DNA of 64,000 nucleotides from Siphonodentalium dalli (taxonomy: Eukaryota > Mollusca > Scaphopoda > Gadilida > Siphonodentaliidae): positions 179,774,556-179,838,555 of the forward strand of contig CP136067.1 in assembly GCA_032622095.1 (NCBI GenBank). The letters run 5' to 3'. Shown piece after piece: positions 46,526 through 55,699 of this stretch (position 1 is the stretch's first letter; each line of letters begins with the position of its first letter). The position numbers and the translations under genes are program-made. Below the pieces are notes generated by a model, which saw only the letters and a list, made by a program, of their open reading frames with translations, ran no database searches and was not told where the DNA came from.

Positions 46526-47332
46526 CTAAGGCGTCAGGCGTCGTTCCAAAAAGTTTACTAATCCATCAAGGTCGTTATTATTATAAGGAAATATCCGGTC
46601 TCGGTGTGAATTCAAATACGTCAATATGCTGTCATCTTGTATGTCGTTTCTATGGAAACCTACTCCATCCACGTTGAAGATGATCAGCGTTGATCGTCTG
46701 ACTTTGATACCTTTCAGAATGGAAGAGTTGAATTCGTATTTATTATGGAAGCCCGCGAAGTAACGAGCAGAACAAATAACTACAATTTTCCTTGACATGT
46801 TGGTAGCCCTTGTTATTTCCACCATTTCGAGTTTGTTAAACACCCTTTGTGGCAGATATTTCAACCCATTTGCCGAGAAATCGAGGTGTTTTAGTTTTGT
46901 CAAACTGGCAAACAAATCTGGTTATTTGTGCATGATAATCCCCAGACGATTCTTGCACAATAAGGGAGTTTCTACATGAACGAGATCAGAAAGAACATTC
47001 CAGAAATATTATTGTAGGCGTTTATTCATGAGATTAAATGGCATAAGGAATGAAGGTTAGCAAAGGTCCAGTCCAGGGGCAGAATAAATCTACCGAGAAG
47101 TCAAAAAATTATATGTCTACGCATTTTATACTTTTTTGGCTTGCAAGTGCAACTGTCAGTTTTCCGGGCAATGTGACGGGAAAACATTCGTTGGCTAATA
47201 TGCCATACGTCGATGTAATGAAACCCTTTTCTACCACCCCATTGCACGGGATTCCTTGTCATATCCAATTTCAAAGACGACGGGTGTTTCCCAAGATGAC
47301 GCAAAAAACTGTTTCCATATACGGAGTGCCAT
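46526..47332 (-). pseudogene. Toll-like receptor pseudogene, TLR copy 3 (internally deleted)
   Basis: The frame at 46526-46915 reads LTKLKHLDFSANGLKYLPQ and FNKLE, then jumps directly to MVEITRATNMSRKIVV, deep in the TIR domain. The rest of the ectodomain, the cysteine cap, the membrane span and the first part of TIR are gone. Measured against copy 4 the deletion is about 0.7 kb, with a short TTTCG-type homology at the junction. Upstream, a Ser codon has become TAA (near 46922), and weak TLR similarity continues to about 47330 (CCTTTTCTACCACCCCA). It cannot be a membrane receptor. Confidence 0.88.
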
Positions 47333-47790
47333 GAGGGACATTGAACTACAAGATAATGGCATATTAGAATGGCGCATGTACTATAACACAATTGAGAGTC
47401 TCTCCCATTCAATATATTTTCCACAAAAATAGATACAATTTGTCATGAGATGTGGAAATGTACAGAAGGCCTGTTCAAAAATATTGGTCACAGTGTGCAA
47501 TCAAATATATTTTCTTCTGAGATAAATTAACACATTCAGTAACGCATGTCTTTTCAGGATCCTCCGACACTGGCATCTGACAAGGGAACATCTGCCCTTT
47601 ACGGGAGTTTCTTTTGTTTTATTAGAACAGACTCATATCATAACATACACAACGTAAAATATCGCTCTGTGTCTCGCACATGTAGCTGATATATTGCAAC
47701 ATTTATTTTGAAATGAGAATAATTAGCGGAATAGTATCACGAGCAGAGGAGCACCTGGGCGTTCCTTTAACACGTCTGTATATTCATTGA
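47333..47790 (+). repeat. Dispersed repeat family B, copy 2
   Basis: Aligns with 1855-2345 (GCATATTAGAATGG, CTTTTCAGGATCCTCC, TTATTAGAACAGACTCAT-like stretches). It adjoins the degraded end of TLR copy 3. Non-coding. Confidence 0.55.
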
Positions 47791-47791
47791 G

Positions 47792-48255
47792 ATATGTGAC
47801 CCGCCATATCAAATCCAGTCGTACGTCGGGATTTTTTTACCCTGTGCCAATGCATTCTATTATATATGCGAGTCGACCATAGGTCGCCTCGCATATATAA
47901 GAGAATGCCTTGGCCTAACAATGTTTTATCATTTAAAAAAAATAAATGTTCCTTACAATTTTTAGGACATAAAATAAAAAACATCCATTACCCTGCAGGG
48001 AGCCCCACACATATATAGAAGCATATAGAAGAGTGTCGTCTGCTCATGTTTGTCTGGGGCTCTGTATGGGTGAAATTTAAAAATTGTTAAAGAATACAAG
48101 AAGAAATTATTAAAATTGTAAAAAATTGTTAGGCCAATGCATTCTCTTATATATGCGAGGCGACCTATGGTCGACTCGCATATATAAGAGAATGCATTGG
48201 AACAGGGTAAAACAATCCCGACTTACGACTGGATTTGATATGGCGGGTCACATAT
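47792..48255. mobile_element. Double-hairpin element (copy P5), third outer repeat
   Basis: The outer inverted repeats of about 55 bases begin ATATGTGACCCGCCATATC and include CCAGTCGTA(C/A)GTCGGGATT. Inside are palindromes at 47847-47913 and 48134-48200. The core holds an extra small inverted repeat (GGAGCCCCACACA ... TGTCTGGGGCTC, about 48000-48065). The outer repeats share nothing with those of P1, P2 or P6 beyond the CCCTGTGCC that borders every palindrome pair. Confidence 0.8.
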
Positions 48256-48350
48256 GATAACAGGAAAGTTGAACACTCCTCAGAACGAATTATGGAGATG
48301 ACTATTTTAACCAGTCTCCTTATCTTCTTCGTAAAAATTACCCATGTTGG

Positions 48351-48519
48351 CAGGAGCGCCGGAAGAGGGGGGGGGCAAATACCTTTAAAATAGGGATTTT
48401 TGTCACAATGAATTGATGGTTATTTTCCCGAGTTTGCGGAGAAAATGCCCTTTTTGCGGAAAAGTTTCCCTTTTTGTAGGCTCTGCCCCCCTTGCCCTTG
48501 GATGCATCCGGCGCCCCTG
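48351..48519. mobile_element. hAT-like MITE, 169 bp
   Basis: The ends are CAGGAGCGCCGG and CCGGCGCCCCTG. The 8-bp duplication CATGTTGG flanks it exactly (48343-48350 and 48520-48527). CAG-GGGC-type termini with 8-bp duplications are typical of hAT transposons. It has no coding capacity; the open frames here read straight across it. Confidence 0.88.
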
Positions 48520-48599
48520 CATGTTGGACCCCTTTGGTTTGGTGCTATATAGATGGTCCCTTGTGAAGTTATATAGAACACAGACATACATTCGTAACT

Positions 48600-48812
48600 G
48601 CAGGCACCAAATGTGGCGTCTTGAACCCACATGATTTGGTGTCTCGTATCACTGGAGAAGAAAGTGCATGAATTTGGTGGGAATCGGCACTAAACATGTT
48701 ATCAGTTTTTGGTGACCCTCCATCCATATCAATGACTCAAGTGGCACCACTGTTGACATCTTTAAACCACACAATTGGGACTCATTATAAGAGGAGCGGT
48801 TTTGACAAGAAT
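48600..48812 (-). repeat. Satellite-related unit(s)
   Basis: Contains TTTGGTGGGAATCGGCACTAAAC (split), GGTGACCCTCC and CTTTAAACCACACAATTGGGACTC-type text, the reverse complement of the array at 1-1190. It borders the left arm of FB3. Confidence 0.55.
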
Positions 48813-50374
48813 TTCATTTTTTATTTTTTATTACACACCGAAAAATTATATATCATATGAAAGTAGAACATTTTGAGATAAAACCTTGTTAGCAAATGGT
48901 AAAAACTAATATAATTTAATCCCATTCTAGGACAGGACCAGACGTTGAATAACATTTATTGGTGATTTGTCCACTGTAACTATGTTTTCCACTATGATTA
49001 TGTTACAACTATTCTAGTATTAAATACACATATAGGTTATAGGGGTCTTTATAATTTACGAATATTATGATGGCATCATACGTGTTCTTAAAATTCATTT
49101 GGATAAAACTGCCGAAAAGGCCCAACACCCTGGGAAATACCTGTTTCCATGGACACGATATTTAAAAATACAAAAAATGCCGTTATTGGAAAGAAATGAA
49201 GTCCTATAACCCTTGCGACATAATAAATATATTTGAAATTTGTTTTCTATGACATGTACGTTTAATTGTTGCGGTTTATTCAGCTGTTGTCATGGAAACA
49301 TACCAAATTTCGCTAAATAATGATTTTTGTCCATAAAGCTGGCATTTAAAGCGTATAATTTTATGAAGCAAAGTGTATTATGACAACCCGTTATAGATGT
49401 CTCAAAACCTTTTTCAACGATAACTACGTTCTAACTATTCCAGTAGTAAATATGATTTACATATAGGTTCTGAGCGTATTATTGCCATTTTTGGGTGAAA
49501 AATAATGATTTTTGCCAAAAAAATTATAATTTTGGAATTTAAACATTTATTAGATACTACATTGGTTACAGTAATAATTTATACATATTATGATGGTTTC
49601 TTACGTGTGCTTCCATCAAATTTTAATAAAACTGCCGAAAAAGCCCAATACCCTGAGAAATACCTATTACCATGGAAACGATATTGAAAAATACAAAATA
49701 ATGCCATTATTGGACAGAAATGAAGTCCCATAACCATTGCGACACAAATTAACCTTTTCAATTTTTTATTCTATGGCATGCACAATTAATCGAAACTTCT
49801 ATGTTGGGTCACTGGTGTGGTATATTCAGTTGTTGTCATGGTAACGGACCAAATTTCGCCAAATAATAACGTTTTCCCATATAAACCGGACATTTAAAGT
49901 GTGAAAATTTATAAAGCAAAACATATTATAACAACCTGTTATAGATGTCTCAAAACCTTGAGAATATAATAATATAATAGGGGATAAGAGCAACCATAAG
50001 ACAAATTTCCTGCAGACTTGCCAAACAAATTTACCATTATGTGAACTATACTCATCAGACTCCGAGTGCATTTGTTTGTTTTGATCATTTTATTCCCAAT
50101 TTCTCAGCTGTTTCTGTGGAAATAGACGAAAATGGTCTAAATAGTGATGTGTTTTGCACAATTTGTTTTATTATCGGAAATTGTGTGAGAAATTACGGGC
50201 AACATCACGTATCTGGAAAATGCAATGATAGTAATTCAAAAGATTCGCAGTCTGGGAAAGAAACTGATTTGATAGCATATAGTTGAAACAATCATGATTA
50301 AAATGGGTCAGGCAGTGTGATAATAGTGAGGATTGCCATGCAAATGCGGTGCCACGGTACGCCATAGCTGCCTC

Positions 50375-52115
50375 ATGTCAAGCTCAGGCAATATATCCGG
50401 TTAATATATCAATATATGTGGTGAGTTAGTCAATAGATGCACCCTCTTTTCAGCTACTTTGTCAATATAAGATGTTTAACATGTCAATATATGCAGCTAC
50501 TTTGCAATTATATGCAGCTACATGATCAAAATATGTGGTTAGTTGGTCAATATATGCAGCCATGTTGTCCATTAATTTGGATAGTTAGTCAATATATGCA
50601 GCTTCTTTGTCAACATAGGATATTAGGTGGTCAATATATGCATCTACTTTGTCAAAATTTGCAATTGCTTTGACAATATATGCAGCTACTTTATCAATAT
50701 ATGTGATTAGTTAAGTCATTATATGCAGCTACTTAGTCAATATATGTGGTTAGTTGGTCAATATATTCAGCAAAATTATCAATATATCTGGTTAGTTAGT
50801 CAATATATGTCGCTACATTATCAATATATGTGGTTAGTTAGTCATTATATGCAGCTACTTAGTCAATATATGTGGTTAGTTAGTCAATATATGCAGCTAC
50901 ATTATCAATGTACATGTATGTGGTTAGTTAGTCAATATATGTAGCTCATTTGCCATTATATGCAGCTAATTTGTCAATGTATGCAGCTAATTTGTCAATA
51001 AATGCAGCCACTTAGTCAATATATGTGGTTAGTTATTCAATATATGCAACTAATTTTCCATTATATACAGGTAATTTGATAATATGCGCAATTACTTCGA
51101 GAATACTTGCAGCTACTTTCTCAATATGTGCAGTTACAAAATATGTGGTAAGTTAGTCAATATATGCAGTTACGTTGCTATTATATGTAGACCAAGTCTT
51201 CTCGGTCCACAACAGCCTGGGATATCGTTTGGTGGATGCTGTTTTGGACAGAGTCCCGCTCCGTTACTCTTCTATAACATACTTTATGACCATAATCGTG
51301 TGAGGGAGTTATCTTATATATCTTCGGATTGTCTGAAATGGACGCTTTGCGTATATGGATACAAAGGGCAGCCTTTACCCAAACCATGATGATATCAAAC
51401 ATGCGTATATGCGTTGTAGAAGCTTTGTTTTCCAGAGAAATTTTGGATTTGTCGTGCTATCATAAAATATATGTAAACAATATATTAAACGATCGTATCA
51501 TCACTTTATCTTCTTCGATCACGGTAAATGATATAACATTTTGAAGACAAATTAATCGCGGACATGTCAGATGATTAATGACATTCAGTGGTCCACGTGA
51601 ATGCCCGGGATCCACGTGTAAATGTAGTACCTATGTTAAATGAAAGTATGTTATAGAAGAGTAACAGGACGGGACTCGGTCCAAAACAGCATAAACTCAA
51701 CCGATATCCCAAGCTGTTGTGGACCGAGATGACATGGTCTATTGAATAATTAGTCAATATATGCAGTTAATTCGTCATTATATAGACCCCCAACAATTTT
51801 TTCGGGGACAATCAGAAATATGAGGAAGATATATATATGCAGCTCGCGATGTCCCGTTCTTTATAATGATATATTCACAATAGAATCTATGCAGCTCATT
51901 GCTCTTGTCAATATATCATTATAAAGATTGGAACATCGTGAGCCATTTCTAATGATGAACTAACAACACATATTGAACAGAACAATGCGCAGCATATATT
52001 AGTACAGTAACTGCATATAATAACGAATTAACTGCATATATTGACAAAGTAGCTGCATATAATGGCAAATGGGCTATATATTGATATATTAGAAAGATAT
52101 ATTGCATGAGCTTAA
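50375..52115. mobile_element. Palindromic minisatellite element FB4
   Basis: Outer inverted ends are CAAGCTCAGGCAATATATCC (50390) and the mirrored GATATATTGCATGAGCTT (52096). From 50430 to 51180 a unit of about 21-23 bases (GTCAATATATGCAGCTACTT, alternating with GTCAATATATGTGGTTAGTT) repeats about 30 times; a short inverted stretch lies at 51990-52080. The centre has a second inverted pair (TCTCGGTCCACAACAGC at about 51199, mirrored at about 51712-51732) and a third (CGATGTCCCGTTCTTTATAA near 51848, mirrored at 51915-51945). Non-coding. Confidence 0.75.
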
Positions 52116-52539
52116 AGTGCATGCCCAATCCGAATTAACGTTCCTAAATTACTATTTCTTTGGCTTCAGAGGTGAAACATAATTGATTCGAGTCGAGAAA
52201 CCTACCCATCAAAGCTCAGAGTTATCATATATCGATTTTTGAAATCTGTTAGTTTTCACCACCTGGAATATTTGCGGCCTGACAAATATTCGACGAATGC
52301 CGACTGACATACTCTCGATCTCAAAATTTGATATATAACAATAACAACTTTTTGGGCAATTTTATACTCTAGTTGACAGTGGCTATCATTTATTTTGGTC
52401 GATTATAATTATAATTAATCGATGCTGACAACTGAAGCGGCATTTCAAGAAATTTTGTTGTTTTTGAAATATGATGATATGGGAACCATCGAATCGGATT
52501 GAGTGTCTTTAACATAAGGCAGCTCTGGCGTTCCATACG

Positions 52540-52735
52540 GTGATATGATGATGTTCTGATGGCGGTGACGATGACGGGCGGCAACAATGGTAATGGTGAC
52601 AACAATGCTGATGATGATGTGGTGATGATGGCGGTGATGATAATGCTGATGATGATGTGGTGATGATGGCGGTGATGATAATGCTGATGATGATGTGATG
52701 ATGATGGCGGGGATGATGATACTGATGGTGACGCC
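52540..52735 (-). repeat. GAT/ATC-rich imperfect repeat
   Basis: Plus-strand GATGATGATGTGGTGATGAT and GGCGGTGATGATAATGCT blocks repeat with a period near 45 bases within GAT-rich DNA. Read on the minus strand it gives His/Ser-rich frames, which I treat as artefacts of the repeat. Confidence 0.8.
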
Positions 52736-53439
52736 AGTGATAGACGGCAACGTTGGGGGTGATGACACTTTACATGTCCGGAAGACATCACTATTTGACG
52801 TAGTTTGGTCCGTTTTCGTGACAACAGCTGAATAAACCGCAACAATGATCCAACACAGAAGTCTGGTTTAAAAGTGCATGTTATAGAATGTTTTTTTTAA
52901 AGTTATCATTGTGTCGCAAGGATTATAGGACTTTATTTCTTTCAATAATGCCATTTTTTGTATTATTTTCAATATCGTTTCCATGGTAACAGGGATTTCT
53001 CAAGGCATTGGGCATTTTCGGCAGTTTTATCAAAATGAATTTTAAGTACACGTACGAAGCTATGACAATATATATAAATTATTACTGTAGCCAATGTAGT
53101 ATCTAATAAATGTCCCAAAATGCAACTTCATAACCTATATGTGGATCCTAGTTACTATTGGAAAAGTTGGAAAATAGTTATCGTGGAAAAATAACATCAA
53201 GAAATTATCTTCAATGTATATTTCTGTCCTAGAATGTGCTTAAGTTGTTTTTTACCATCTGCTGAGGGTGTTATATCAAAATGTGTCTACATTGTTTACA
53301 AGCCGTTTCCATGGCAACGACACCACTTTCAAATTTTACAGCAGGGCGGAATATGAAGCTGACATCTTCTACTTTCACATTATATATATTTTTGCTGTGT
53401 GTAAGACAAAATTAAACTCCAAAAATATGCCTCGTTGGG

Positions 53440-53760
53440 GCCAAGACCGCTCCTCTGTATGAAGATGACTATATAACACATTGGTGGAAATCGGCGACTA
53501 AACAAATTCATATCAAATTTAGTGTCCAATCGCTCATCCAAACGGAACTAATTTGGCGTCTTTAAAGCACACGATTAGATTCTTCATATCACTGAGAAGA
53601 ACGTATATCAATTTGGTGGAAAAATATGTTTATAAATTTTGGTGCCACTCCAATTATGTGAACCCCTGACTCGAATAACGCAACTTTGGTTCGATCTTGA
53701 TGGTTCCCCGTAAATTTCTATAGAACACCGACAGACAGATATTCGCAAATAAAGATATAG
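53440..53760 (-). repeat. Satellite-related units
   Basis: Two partial units with AAATTTGGTG-type, CACTGAGAAGAACGTATATC and TTTAAAGCACACGATTAGATTC-type text match the reverse complement of the 1-1190 array. They lie just right of FB3, while a similar unit lies just left of it. Confidence 0.55.
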
Positions 53761-54006
53761 ATAATGACATGCGACATAAGGATCTAGATGTCAGGACTAA
53801 TACTAGCCAGGTTCAGCCACACGTACGTGTATCGTGTGTTACTATGGTATTGCTATGGATATGCACCAGGCGAGAACAATTATGTGATTTTACGGCGCTA
53901 TTTAAGCTATACGTTTTGAGATATCGGTAACACATGTATAGAAGAACGTGTAAATAATAAACGCGACAGAGACGTACTGTTCACATTGTAACCGCTGCCG
54001 ACATGC

Positions 54007-54436
54007 TTAACCCTTTACCCAACAAAACGGCCAAAAACGCCCAAATAAAGCTTCAACAGCCTCAAATATGGATATCATTGGAACCGGTTCATTGACCACA
54101 TTGGGATGGTTACAGTTATGCCCTGTGCCAATGCATTCTCTTATATATGCGAGTCGACCATAGGTCGCCTCGCATATATAAGAGAATGCATTGGCCTAAA
54201 AAAATTCTTTTTTTAACACTTTTTACCATTTTTTCTTACATTCTTTAACAATTTTATAATATTTTCTTACATTTTTTAACAATTTTTATAATATTTTTCT
54301 ACATTCTTTGACAATTTTATCATTTTTAATATGTTAAACCAATGCATTCTCTTATATATGCGAGGCGACCTATGGTCGACTCGCATATATAAGAGAATGC
54401 ATTGGCACAGGGCAGTTCTGTTGGGTAAAGGGTTAA
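54007..54436. mobile_element. Double-hairpin TTAA element (copy P6)
   Basis: TTAA at 54007-54010 and 54433-54436. The left repeat is CCCTTTACCCAACAAAACGG and the right is its inverse. Palindromes at 54128-54194 and 54339-54405 are both complete at 67 bases. It is in the opposite orientation to the 17865 copy: its left 110 bases equal the right 110 of that copy. The core is TTTTTACCATTTTTTCTTAC-type T-rich DNA. Confidence 0.88.
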
Positions 54437-54689
54437 TTGACTTCAATGAAAACAGTGTCTTTCTGCGCTAATTTGCTTATTATAAGTTTGAATTATATCT
54501 CTTTGCTACAAGTTTCGCAATAATGCAAGTTTGACACAAAACTTATGAGCGTATCGTTTACCGTGTAGCCGGAATAGTCATGTGAGTCGTGTGACTGTCA
54601 TTGGCAATGACAACACACGTTTTAAGTTACACGTACGTATGACGGAACGTGGCTATTGAAATAAATAGTGGATACACATCATAATAGGG

Positions 54690-54850
54690 CAATATTGTGT
54701 GAGCAAGCAGTCGTCTGGTTGAATTTGACATGGAACAGGAAAATGAATTAAGGGGTTTCCACGCCTGAGTCATATCTGGAGGTCGAAAGTTTAGATGGAC
54801 CAACACATAAAGCTCCTTAATTGTTAAGCTAGTACATCACATGGAGGAAT
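54690..54850 (+). repeat. Dispersed repeat, copy 1
   Basis: Aligns with 58670-58820, sharing GTTGAATTTGA, AAGGGGTTTCCACGCCTGAGT and TTGTTAAGCTAGTACA. It lies on one side of TLR copy 4 with the partner on the other, so the intact receptor is bracketed by direct repeats. Confidence 0.65.
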
Positions 54851-54928
54851 CTATGTTATATGAAGACTACATCAAGCATATTATTTAACAATAAAAGTGT
54901 CAAAAACATGACTGTAATCATTGGTTTA

Positions 54929-55490
54929 TAAGGGAAATTTTGGGAAGAGCGTTCTCAGCAAGTATATACAAATTGAGTGGAAATAAGTAACAGTCATAAA
55001 ATAGTACATGATCTGAACTAGTAAAAGGTTTGAATGGTAATTGAATTGAGTTCAATACTGATTAAAGAATCTCATCATTATGGCAGGTGTGTGCTGGAAA
55101 ATTTTGAACATCCATTTCGCAAGAATTGACATAAACCTTTGGGCTTAGATGAGTTTTAGCATCACTTTAATGTCATATATCCATAGCCAAAATCACACCT
55201 ATAAGCTATCTCTAACAATGTGGCCTATTGTTAATTGCTCGAAGCTTGAGTGGACTGACCTGCATACCAACATTGTGCTAGTTCCTTAATGCAACAGTTC
55301 GTGGTAATAGATTCTCACTATTTGATAGCACACACCTGACATAATGTTGAGATTCTTGAAGCAGTATTGAACACAATTAAATTGTTATTCAAACATTTAA
55401 CTAGTTCAGATCATGTGTTTTTTATGCAGTTATTCATTTCCACTCAATGTGTAACTTGCTGAGAACGCTCTTCCCAAATAACCCTTCTAA
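54929..55490. mobile_element. Long-TIR MITE beside TLR copy 4
   Basis: Inverted arms of about 170 bases (54929-55105 and about 55320-55490) share TTGGGAAGAGCGTTCTCAGC, GATCTGAACTAGT and CAGGTGTGTGCT-like text. The interior is AT-rich and non-coding. It ends about 210 bases from the receptor's stop codon. Confidence 0.75.
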
Positions 55491-55699
55491 AACTATGATT
55501 AAAGACCGTAGCCTAACCCCGGAAACAGGAAAGTCCTCCGTCGGTCCACCGTACAAGAGCGACAAAATAAGCAAAACAGATATTCAAATCGGCATCCTTA
55601 ATAACATGTGCGAACACCAGCACAGCCATTATTAAATTAAAGATAAAATAAACAAAACAAATATTCAAATCGGCGTTCTTAATAATATGTTCAACAGAA
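55491..55699 (-). other. 3' flank of TLR copy 4
   Basis: Shared with copies 1-3 (CCCCGGAAACAGGAAAGT, GTGCGAACACCAGCACAGCC, AACAAATATTCAAATCGGCG). It is likely 3' UTR and terminator region. No AATAAA hexamer in receptor orientation was evident within it. Confidence 0.5.

Larger units (their letters stand above)
48815..53300. mobile_element. Foldback element FB3 (4.5 kb)
   Basis: The left arm from about 48815 and the right arm to about 53300 are inverted. TCCCATTCTAGGACAG and GAACATTTTGAGATA mirror CTGTCCTAGAATG and TATCAAAATGTGTC. ATGAAGTCCTATAACCCTTG mirrors CAAGGATTATAGGACTTTAT. The left arm is itself doubled (about 48960-49490 and 49490-50010, sharing TGGATAAAACTGCCGAAAA-like and GTTATAGATGTCTCAAAACC sequences). 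The middle contains a separate palindrome (50375-52115) and a GAT-rich block. No gene; frames of 60-80 codons are chance. Confidence 0.65.

Noticed and set aside
48403-48634. Three overlapping open frames of 70-75 codons
   Set aside because: They cross the 169-bp hAT-like MITE and have no independent support.
52390-52845. His/Ser-rich minus-strand frames that look like metal-binding proteins
   Set aside because: The histidine runs come from a GAT/ATC simple repeat. There is no start context, domain or conservation.
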